Source: Lachnospiraceae bacterium (lineage in GTDB: Bacteria; Bacillota; Clostridia; Lachnospirales; Lachnospiraceae). Taken from it: a DNA stretch of 7,000 bases. Below are positions 1 to 5,331 of this stretch, piece by piece. The notes under the pieces are model-generated. The model was not told the DNA's origin, ran no database searches, and saw only the letters and a program-made list of their open reading frames with translations. Numbering within the stretch: position 1 is the stretch's first letter; every line of letters starts with the position of its first letter. Location: assembly GCA_017446125.1 (NCBI GenBank), contig JAFSRL010000211.1:1-7000 (forward strand), read 5' to 3'. The translations under genes and the position numbers were made by a program.

Positions 1-893
1 ACAAGAACAAGGTAAAGTTAGGGATTGCGCCGATCGCATGGACCAATGACGACATGCCCGACCTCGGCAAGGAGAACACCTTTGAGCAGTGTGTCTCCGA
101 GATGGCGCTCGCCGGATTCACGGGGAGTGAGGTCGGCAACAAGTATCCGAAGGATCCCGAGGTATTGAAAAAGGCGCTTGCCTTACGCGGCATCGAAATC
201 TGCAACGCATGGTTTTCCGCCTTCCTGATCTCGAAGCCCTTTGAAGAGGTGGAGAAGGACTTCCGTGCGCACGTTGCGTTCTTGAAGGCGATGGGTGCCA
301 AGGTCGTCGGCATCTCCGAGCAGAGCTACTCCACGCAGGGGATGATGGATCAGCCGATCTTTGAAGGCAAGCACGTGATGAACGATGAGGAATGGAAGTT
401 GCTCTGCGACGGCTTAAACCGTTTAGGCAGGATTTCGAAGGAGGAGTACGGCATCGCCCTGACCCTGCACCATCACATGGGCACCGTCGTGCAGACCGCG
501 GAGGAAACCGACCGCATGATGGAAGGCACAGATCCCGAGTACTTCAGCCTGCTCTTTGACTCCGGACACTTTGCGTACTGCGGCGAGGATCCGGTCAAGG
601 AACTGCAAAAGCATGTGAAGCGTGTCAAGCACGTGCACTTAAAGGACATCCGTCCGGACGTGGTCAAGCGCGTACATGAAGAGAAGATGAGCTTCTTAAA
701 GGCAGTGCGCGAGGGTGCGTTCACAATCCCGGGCGACGGTTGTGTGGACTTTGACTCCATCTTCAAGATCCTCGAGGAGAACGGCTATGAGGGTTACATG
801 GTCGTCGAGGCGGAGCAGGATCCGGCGAAAGCGAATCCGTTGGAGTACGCGATCAGAGCCCGCAAGTTCATCGCGGAGAAGACGGGACTGTAA
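1..893 (+). CDS. iolE: myo-inosose-2 dehydratase IolE, 5'-partial
   Basis: This is 2-keto-myo-inositol (scyllo-inosose) dehydratase. It removes water from the ketone made by inositol dehydrogenase to give 3D-(3,5/4)-trihydroxycyclohexane-1,2-dione in the cytoplasmic inositol pathway. The first complete codon is at base 3. The frame is open to the edge and reads KLGIAPIAWTNDDMPDLG, the typical IolE N-terminus, so the ATG at 54 is internal and the true start lies a few codons upstream. The 296 visible residues are close to the roughly 297 of B. subtilis IolE. The fold is a xylose-isomerase-like TIM barrel. Likely metal or substrate positions are the HHH cluster (468-476), FDSGH (555-569), HVHLKD (630-647) and VVEAEQDPAKANPLEYA starting at 801, which is strongly characteristic of IolE. 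iolB follows 30 bases later in the same direction, which fits an iol operon whose other genes lie upstream. Identity is near certain; the catalytic assignments rest on family knowledge. Confidence 0.95.
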   Translation, partial: KNKVKLGIAPIAWTNDDMPDLGKENTFEQCVSEMALAGFTGSEVGNKYPKDPEVLKKALALRGIEICNAWFSAFLISKPFEEVEKDFRAHVAFLKAMGAKVVGISEQSYSTQGMMDQPIFEGKHVMNDEEWKLLCDGLNRLGRISKEEYGIALTLHHHMGTVVQTAEETDRMMEGTDPEYFSLLFDSGHFAYCGEDPVKELQKHVKRVKHVHLKDIRPDVVKRVHEEKMSFLKAVREGAFTIPGDGCVDFDSIFKILEENGYEGYMVVEAEQDPAKANPLEYAIRARKFIAEKTGL

Positions 894-909
894 TCAGAGA
901 AGTAAAGAC

Positions 910-918
910 AGGAAAGGA
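910..918 (+). promoter_or_regulatory. Ribosome binding site of iolB
   Basis: The purine run AGGAAAGGA ends five bases before the ATG at 924. It lies in the 30-base gap after iolE and fixes the iolB start. No promoter or terminator is visible in this gap, which supports co-transcription with iolE. Confidence 0.7.
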
Positions 919-923
919 ACGTT

Positions 924-1718
924 ATGGAAAAGAAAGTATTCGGCTATCCGACATTTGACGAACACGGCGAACAGGTTTTAACGACCTACGACAACGAATA
1001 CCGCGACATGTTGATGGACATCCGCGTTTATCGCATGAAGGCGGGTGAGGAAAGAAGTTTTGTGCGGGGCGGCGAGGAAATCGCGGTGCTCTTGTTCTCC
1101 GGAACGATCCGCTTTCAATGCGGCGGTGTCGACAAGGAGGTGTCGCGTAAGGACGTCTTCACGGAAGGTCCCTGGGCGGTGCATGCGCCTTCCGGCGTGG
1201 AGATCAAGGTCACGGCGGTGAAGGACGCGGAAATCTTAGTGCAGTGCACAAAGAACGACCGCTCGTTTGAGGTCAAGCTCTATGCGCCGGAGGATGCGCC
1301 GTGGAAGTATTCCGGCGGCAAGAAGGATCTGTATGAAACGGCGGGCCGCCAGGTCAACACAATCTTCGATCACGATATCTGCCCGGAATCGAACATGGTC
1401 TTAGGGGAGGTCTTAAACGTGCGCGGCAACTGGTCCGGTTATTTACCGCACCGCCATCCGCAGCCGGAGACCTATTACTTCAAGTTTGACAGACCGGAGG
1501 GCTTTGGCGCGTCCTTTGTGGGCGATCAGGTCTTTAAGTCCGTGGACGGTTCGTTTTCCGCAATCCCGGGCGGTGAGCTGCACCCGCAGTCCTGTGCGCC
1601 CGGCTTTGTGATGTACACCTGCTGGATGATACGCCACCTGGATGGCAACCCGTGGCTGCAGACAGACCGGTGCGAAGACGAGGCGTATCTGTGGATGCAT
1701 GACGCGGATTTCGCGTAA
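924..1718 (+). CDS. iolB: 5-deoxy-glucuronate isomerase IolB
   Basis: IolB converts 5-deoxy-D-glucuronate to 2-deoxy-5-keto-D-gluconate, the substrate of the IolC kinase, in cytoplasmic myo-inositol degradation. The 264 residues match the usual length of about 270 and form the two-cupin (KduI/IolB) fold. The N-terminal half includes RVYRMKAGEERSF and GGEEIAVLLFSG, with FTEGPWAVHAPSG around residues 78-91. The C-terminal cupin carries the expected metal site: LPHRHPQPE with His176 and His178, a following acidic or tyrosine-rich stretch (ETYYFKF), and His220 in GGELHPQS. The segment between the HxH pair and the glutamate is much shorter than in B. subtilis IolB, where a charged insertion follows the histidines. 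This looks like the compact variant common in clostridia rather than damage, since the reading frame and both flanks are intact. It directly follows iolE, with its own ribosome binding site. Assignment is confident; the metal ligands are inferred from family knowledge. Confidence 0.92.
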   Translation: MEKKVFGYPTFDEHGEQVLTTYDNEYRDMLMDIRVYRMKAGEERSFVRGGEEIAVLLFSGTIRFQCGGVDKEVSRKDVFTEGPWAVHAPSGVEIKVTAVKDAEILVQCTKNDRSFEVKLYAPEDAPWKYSGGKKDLYETAGRQVNTIFDHDICPESNMVLGEVLNVRGNWSGYLPHRHPQPETYYFKFDRPEGFGASFVGDQVFKSVDGSFSAIPGGELHPQSCAPGFVMYTCWMIRHLDGNPWLQTDRCEDEAYLWMHDADFA

Positions 1719-1753
1719 AGAAGTTTTGTAAAAAAGCTTTTGCAAAAACTTTT
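1719..1753 (+). other. A/T-rich repeat and weak hairpin between iolB and yedE
   Basis: Just after the iolB stop there are three degenerate copies of an AA(G/C)TTTTG unit: 1721-1728, 1735-1742 with an inserted C, and 1748-1754. The centre AAAAGCTTTT (1732-1741) is a perfect palindrome. AAGTTTTG (1721-1728) can pair with CAAAAACTT (1743-1751) if one A bulges. The stem is almost all A-T and has no trailing T-run clear of the stem, so it is not a convincing intrinsic terminator. It could be a weak attenuator, a processing site or a degraded repeat. It marks the border between the inositol and selenium genes. Confidence 0.35.
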
Positions 1754-1760
1754 GGGAGGG
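1754..1760 (+). promoter_or_regulatory. Ribosome binding site that sets the yedE start
   Basis: GGGAGGG lies nine bases before the ATG at 1770. It lies downstream of the alternative in-frame TTG at 1740, which has no such site, so the ATG at 1770 is the supported start. Confidence 0.7.
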
Positions 1761-1769
1761 AATTTTAGA

Positions 1770-2861
1770 ATGGTTTTAGACACGAAGTGGAAGCTGGGGA
1801 TTGCCGGCGCGGCAAGCGGCGTACTCGCCTGTGTGCTCGCCCTGCTTGGCAATCCCCGTAACATGGCATTTTGTATCGCGTGCTTTATCCGCGATACGGC
1901 AGGCGCATTAAAATTTCATTCCGCCGCGCCGGTCCAGTACGCAAGACCGGAGATTGCAGGTCTCATCTTAGGCGCTTTCATCATCGCAATCGCAACAAAG
2001 GAATACAAAGCGACCGCCGGTTCCTCACCGATGATCCGGTTCGTTTTAGGGATGTGCATCATGATCGGGGCGCTTGCCTTTTTGGGCTGTCCTTTGCGCA
2101 TGGTCATCCGTATGGCTGCGGGTGACTGGAATGCGTATGTTGCGCTTGCGGGCTTTGTCTGCGGCATCGCGACCGGCGTGTTTGCGTTAAAGAGGGGCTT
2201 TAGCCTGGGACGCGCGTACGTCGCGCATAAGGCAACCGGTTATGTACTGCCCGTGATTGCGCTTGCGATTTTCTTAGGGCTCTTTATCCCGGGACTCTAC
2301 GTGTTCTCGGAATCCGGGCCCGGCAGCATGCACGCTCCCATCATGGTTTCCCTTGTTGTGGGACTGCTTGTGGGCGCGATTGCGCAGAAGTCCAGGATGT
2401 GCTTTGCGGGCAGCATCCGTGACGTCATCCTGTTAAAGAACTTTGACCTGATCAGTGTGATTGCCGGACTCTTCGCGGTACTGCTTGTATTCAACATCGC
2501 GACCGGACGCTTTACACCGGGCTTTACGGTGCCGGGCACCATCTCGCATCCGGAGCATCTTTGGAACTTCTTAGGGATGTATACGGTGGGCATCGCGGCG
2601 ACGCTTGCGGGCGGCTGCCCTTTGCGGCAGCTCATCCTTGCGGCGCAGGGAAGCGCGGATGCCGGCGTGACCGTTCTGGGAATGTTTGTCGGTAGTGCCC
2701 TGTGTCACAACTTCGGCCTGGCCGCGAGCGGAACCGCCATGAACGCGGAGACACAGGAATTGACCCTGGGTGCGGTACCGGCGAACGGGAAGATTGCGGT
2801 GATTGTCTGTATCGTGGTTTGTCTCATCATCGCTTTTACCCAGAAGCGCGAGGAGGTGTGA
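1770..2861 (+). CDS. yedE: YedE-type selenium metabolism membrane protein (putative selenium transporter)
   Basis: This 363-residue integral membrane protein belongs to the YeeE/YedE (sulfur transport) family. It appears to be the branch that co-occurs with selD and is thought, not proven, to carry a selenium compound into the cell. I count about ten hydrophobic segments, near residues 8-26, 61-77, 88-106, 122-140, 157-174, 191-206, 223-241, 267-283, 297-315 and 342-357. The family signature GCPLR occurs twice (Cys107 and Cys283). A second cysteine motif also occurs twice: NMAFCIACFIRD (31-42, Cys35) and SRMCFAGSIRD (208-218, Cys211). Both pairs are 176 residues apart, so the protein is an internal duplication. 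In related YeeE proteins such cysteines line the path and hand on the chalcogen. The gene ends one base before the TusA-like gene, and its last codons contain that gene's ribosome binding site. Selenium specificity is inferred from the neighbours. Confidence 0.88.
   Translation: MVLDTKWKLGIAGAASGVLACVLALLGNPRNMAFCIACFIRDTAGALKFHSAAPVQYARPEIAGLILGAFIIAIATKEYKATAGSSPMIRFVLGMCIMIGALAFLGCPLRMVIRMAAGDWNAYVALAGFVCGIATGVFALKRGFSLGRAYVAHKATGYVLPVIALAIFLGLFIPGLYVFSESGPGSMHAPIMVSLVVGLLVGAIAQKSRMCFAGSIRDVILLKNFDLISVIAGLFAVLLVFNIATGRFTPGFTVPGTISHPEHLWNFLGMYTVGIAATLAGGCPLRQLILAAQGSADAGVTVLGMFVGSALCHNFGLAASGTAMNAETQELTLGAVPANGKIAVIVCIVVCLIIAFTQKREEV
2851..2856 (+). promoter_or_regulatory. Ribosome binding site of the TusA-like gene
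   Basis: A perfect AGGAGG lies inside the last codons of yedE, six bases before the ATG at 2863. It shows that the small protein starts at 2863 and not at the in-frame ATG at 2803, which lies within yedE. Confidence 0.85.
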
Positions 2862-2862
2862 T

Positions 2863-3069
2863 ATGAAGGAAGTGGATGCAAGGGGCTTGTCGTGCCCCGA
2901 ACCGTTGATGATGACGGATGAAGCAATCAAGGAAGGTGCGGGAGAATTCACGGTGCTTGTCACCGAGCCCTTCCAGAGAACGAATGTCGAGAAGTTTGCG
3001 CGTTCAAAGGGAAAAACCTTCACCTCCGGCGAAAAGGACGGATACTACACGGTGACGGTTCACGCATGA
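2863..3069 (+). CDS. TusA/YedF-like sulfur or selenium carrier protein (68 aa)
   Basis: This small cytoplasmic protein has the TusA (SirA/YeeD) fold. The N-terminal VDARGLSCPEPLM holds the diagnostic CPxP motif, and Cys11 is the residue expected to carry a persulfide or perselenide. The strand-helix continuation and the closing DGYYTVTVHA also fit. At 68 residues it is shorter than E. coli TusA (81). It lacks the DsrE-like C-terminal domain of the roughly 200-residue YedF proteins of many clostridia. The stop is not a recoded selenocysteine codon for a longer YedF: reading through the TGA gives no DsrE-like sequence and meets another TGA after 16 sense codons. It sits between yedE and a desulfurase and overlaps the latter by ATGA, so it probably relays reduced selenium or sulfur from one of them toward SelD. 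Fold is confident; the selenium role is inferred from context. Confidence 0.87.
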   Translation: MKEVDARGLSCPEPLMMTDEAIKEGAGEFTVLVTEPFQRTNVEKFARSKGKTFTSGEKDGYYTVTVHA

Positions 3070-4223
3070 TTTATTTCGACAACGCCGCCACAACGATTCA
3101 TAAACCGCAGGCAGTGATTGATGCCGTGACAAAGGCGATGTCGTCTTTGGGCAATGCCGGACGCGGAACACATGAAAGGACGTTAGATGCTTCGCGCCTC
3201 GTATATGAGGCGCGGAAGGAGATAGCGTCCTTCTTTCATATACAGGATGCGCGGTGTGTGGCGTTTACCTTAAATGCGACGGAGAGCTTAAACACGGCAA
3301 TCAAGGGCACTCTCATGACGGGCGACCATTGTATCACAACCGCGATGGAGCACAACTCTTGTTTGCGCCCGCTGTACGAGATGGAAGGAATCGGCGTGGA
3401 GCTTACGGTGCTGCCGCTTCACGATGACGGCGCGATTTCCTTAGAAGAGCTGGAAGAGGAAATTAAGGAAAACACACGCGCCATTGTGGCAAGCGGCGCT
3501 TCGAACGTGACCGGCAACTGCACGGACTTAGCGGCAATCGGAGCAATCGCGAAACGCCACGGGCTGTTATTCATTGTTGACGCTTCCCAGCTTGCCGGGT
3601 GCCACGACATTGACATGGAGCGTATGGGCATTGATGTTTTGTGTTTTACGGGACACAAGGGCTTGTACGGACCGCAGGGCACGGGCGGCATCGTTGTACG
3701 CGACGGTGTGGTCGTGATGCCCTTTAAGACCGGCGGCACCGGCATCCGTTCGTTTTCGAAGGCGCACCCCATGGAGATGCCGGCGGCTTTGGAAGCCGGC
3801 ACCCTGAACGCGCACGGAATCGCGGGACTCTTGGAGGCGGTCAGGTTTCTGGAAGCGACGGGATTGGAGAACATCCGCGCACGGGAGATTTCTTTGGCGA
3901 AGCGGTTTTACGAGGGCGTCATCGCAATCAACGGGGTGTTGTGCTACGGCGATTATTCGGACTGGGAGAAGCGTGTGCCCATTGTTTCCCTGAACATTTT
4001 TGAGGAGGACGCTGCGATTGTCTCGGATTGCTTAGAGCGCGAGTATGGAATCGCGACACGTCCCGGGGCACACTGCGCGCCGCTTGTGCATGCCGCCTAC
4101 GGCACGATTGCGCAGGGGATGGTGCGGTTCTCGTTTTCTTATTTCAATACGGAAGAGGAAGTGGATGAAGCAATCCGCGCGGTGGAGAAAATCGCTGCGG
4201 ATTGTGCGGAGAATCCGGAATGA
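3066..4223 (+). CDS. Class V aminotransferase: cysteine desulfurase / selenocysteine lyase family
   Basis: This PLP enzyme of 385 residues removes sulfur or selenium from cysteine or selenocysteine as an enzyme-bound persulfide or perselenide. It opens with MIYFDNAATTIHKP, typical of the family. It carries the PLP lysine in FTGHKGLYGPQGTGG (Lys198), the upstream cofactor-binding VDASQLAG, and the mobile cysteine in TRPGAHCAP (Cys337). That loop resembles the RxGHHCA motif of group II enzymes (SufS, CsdB), the group that includes selenocysteine lyases. The length fits the desulfurase subfamily (about 380) often found beside selD. The ATG overlaps the stop of the TusA-like gene and no good ribosome binding site precedes it, so translation is probably coupled. 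Its last base pairs overlap the start of selD. Whether cysteine or selenocysteine is the real substrate cannot be told from sequence. A housekeeping iron-sulfur role is less likely because no scaffold gene adjoins it. Confidence 0.88.
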   Translation: MIYFDNAATTIHKPQAVIDAVTKAMSSLGNAGRGTHERTLDASRLVYEARKEIASFFHIQDARCVAFTLNATESLNTAIKGTLMTGDHCITTAMEHNSCLRPLYEMEGIGVELTVLPLHDDGAISLEELEEEIKENTRAIVASGASNVTGNCTDLAAIGAIAKRHGLLFIVDASQLAGCHDIDMERMGIDVLCFTGHKGLYGPQGTGGIVVRDGVVVMPFKTGGTGIRSFSKAHPMEMPAALEAGTLNAHGIAGLLEAVRFLEATGLENIRAREISLAKRFYEGVIAINGVLCYGDYSDWEKRVPIVSLNIFEEDAAIVSDCLEREYGIATRPGAHCAPLVHAAYGTIAQGMVRFSFSYFNTEEEVDEAIRAVEKIAADCAENPE

Positions 4224-5266
4224 CACAAACGGTTTGTTTGACGAAGTATTCAAAGAACTGCGGCTGTGCCGCGAAGATTGGTCCCGGCACCTTAAACAAT
4301 CTTTTGGAGAAGCTGCCGGAATTTCACGATGAGCATTTGATGGTGGGCTTTGATAAGAGCGACGATGCCGCGGTCTATGTGGCGCGGGACGACCTTGCGG
4401 TCATCCAGACGCTGGATTTCTTTACGCCCGTTGTGGACGACCCCTATCTTTTCGGACGGGTGGCGGCAACGAATGCCTTAAGCGATGTCTACGCGATGGG
4501 TGCACGCCCCGCGACCGCGCTCAACATCGTGGTCTTCCCGAAGGACTTACCGGCGGAGATTCTGGGTGAGATTTTACGGGGCGGCGCGGACACGGTACTG
4601 GAGGCCGGCGCCGTGATGGCGGGCGGTCACTCCATCCAGGACGATACGCCCATGTACGGACTCTCCGTCACGGGTTTTGCGCACCCGAAGGAAATTTTGA
4701 CGAACGCCGGCGCCCTGGAAGGCGACGTGCTTCTTTTGACAAAGCAGTTGGGTGTGGGTGTCGTGAATACGGCGGTGAAGGGCAATATGGCAGGCGAGGA
4801 AGCGCGCAAGGAAGTGCTGCGCGTGATGTGCTCCTTAAACAAAAACAGCGCGGAGTGCATGAAGGCGTTTGAGGTTCATGCCTGCACGGACGTCACCGGC
4901 TTTTCCCTGATGGGACACGCGAGGGAGATGGCACTTGCTTCAGGCGTTTCGCTGCGCATTCAGGCGCACGCGGTGCCTTTGATTGAGGGGGCACCGGAAT
5001 ACGCACGCATGGGACTGATTCCCGGCGGTGCGTACCGCAACCGGGAATTCTGCGGTGAGGATGTTGTCCTTTCGCAGGGAATTTCGGAGGAGATGAACGA
5101 TCTCTTATTCGATCCGCAGACCTCCGGCGGGCTCTTGTTTGCCGTTGCGTCTAAGGATGCGGAGGCGGCGTTAAGCGCCCTGCAGGCGGCGAATCCGGAC
5201 ACGAAGGCGAGCATCATCGGGCGCGCGGAAGCGTTAGGGGACGCGCACATTTATGTCGATGATTGA
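4220..5266 (+). CDS. selD: Selenide, water dikinase (selenophosphate synthetase) SelD, cysteine form
   Basis: SelD uses ATP and selenide to make selenophosphate, the selenium donor for selenocysteine, selenouridine in tRNA, and some molybdenum hydroxylases. The 348 residues match E. coli SelD (347). The catalytic segment LTKYSKNCGCAAKIGPG has Cys16 and Lys19, aligned by the lysine with E. coli Cys17 and Lys20. Cys16 is a TGT codon, so this SelD is not itself a selenoprotein. An extra Cys14 lies two residues before it, while the position of E. coli Cys19 is alanine. Other hallmarks are DKSDDAAVY, FGRVAATNALSDVYAMG (metal and nucleotide binding), MAGGHSI, TDVTGFSLMGHA and DPQTSGGLL. I chose the ATG at 4220 over the TTG at 4202: it forms an ATGA overlap with the desulfurase stop, GGAG (4208-4211) lies eight bases upstream, and the N-terminus then matches the family. 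Confidence 0.96.
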   Translation: MTQTVCLTKYSKNCGCAAKIGPGTLNNLLEKLPEFHDEHLMVGFDKSDDAAVYVARDDLAVIQTLDFFTPVVDDPYLFGRVAATNALSDVYAMGARPATALNIVVFPKDLPAEILGEILRGGADTVLEAGAVMAGGHSIQDDTPMYGLSVTGFAHPKEILTNAGALEGDVLLLTKQLGVGVVNTAVKGNMAGEEARKEVLRVMCSLNKNSAECMKAFEVHACTDVTGFSLMGHAREMALASGVSLRIQAHAVPLIEGAPEYARMGLIPGGAYRNREFCGEDVVLSQGISEEMNDLLFDPQTSGGLLFAVASKDAEAALSALQAANPDTKASIIGRAEALGDAHIYVDD

Positions 5267-5292
5267 TTCTCCCGTACGGGATTTGTTATACT
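5263..5292 (+). promoter_or_regulatory. Candidate sigma-A promoter for the HerA-like gene
   Basis: TTGATT (5263-5268, four of six to TTGACA) overlaps the selD stop codon. It is 18 bases from TATACT (5287-5292, five of six to TATAAT). TG at 5284-5285 gives an extended -10 element (TGn-TATACT). Transcription would start near 5299, leaving a short leader with the ribosome binding site at 5318. This suggests the ATPase gene is transcribed separately from the selenium genes, though readthrough is possible. Confidence 0.5.
5271..5280. repeat. Perfect palindrome CCCGTACGGG in the promoter spacer
   Basis: This ten-base palindrome starts five bases after the selD stop and lies between the candidate -35 and -10 elements. 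It could be an operator half-site pair or the stem of a very short hairpin ending selD transcription. The stem would be only three to four pairs and the following bases (ATTTGTTATACTTTT) are not a clean T-run, so neither role is secure. Confidence 0.3.
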
Positions 5293-5317
5293 TTTATTGT
5301 CATTTTATGTTCACACG

Positions 5318-5325
5318 AAGGAGGT
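5318..5325 (+). promoter_or_regulatory. Ribosome binding site of the HerA-like gene
   Basis: AAGGAGGT, a near-perfect match to the 16S rRNA 3' end, lies six bases before the ATG at 5332. It decides the start: the in-frame ATG at 5263 is embedded in the end of selD and would add 23 residues that the family lacks. Confidence 0.88.
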
Positions 5326-5331
5326 AAGACA

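Noticed and set aside
54..893. iolE starting at the ATG at base 54
   Set aside because: The frame is open from base 3 and encodes the conserved IolE N-terminus upstream of this methionine; no ribosome binding site precedes it.
1740..1769. TTG start for yedE at 1740
   Set aside because: The ribosome binding site at 1754-1760 lies downstream of it and serves the ATG at 1770.
1740..1771. Promoter for yedE using TTGCAA (1740) and TAGAAT (1766)
   Set aside because: The spacing is 20 bases and the -10 would overlap the start codon, leaving no room for transcription to begin before the gene.
2803..2862. A longer TusA-like protein starting at the ATG at 2803
   Set aside because: The extra 20 residues lie in another frame of yedE and are unlike TusA; the AGGAGG at 2851 points to the ATG at 2863.
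2571..3023. 150-codon open frame on the minus strand across yedE and the TusA-like gene
   Set aside because: It is antisense to two well-supported genes, with no recognisable domain or ribosome binding site.
3067..3069. TGA of the TusA-like gene as a selenocysteine codon
   Set aside because: Readthrough gives no DsrE-like or other conserved sequence and soon meets another stop, and the next gene's ATG overlaps this TGA in the usual coupling pattern.
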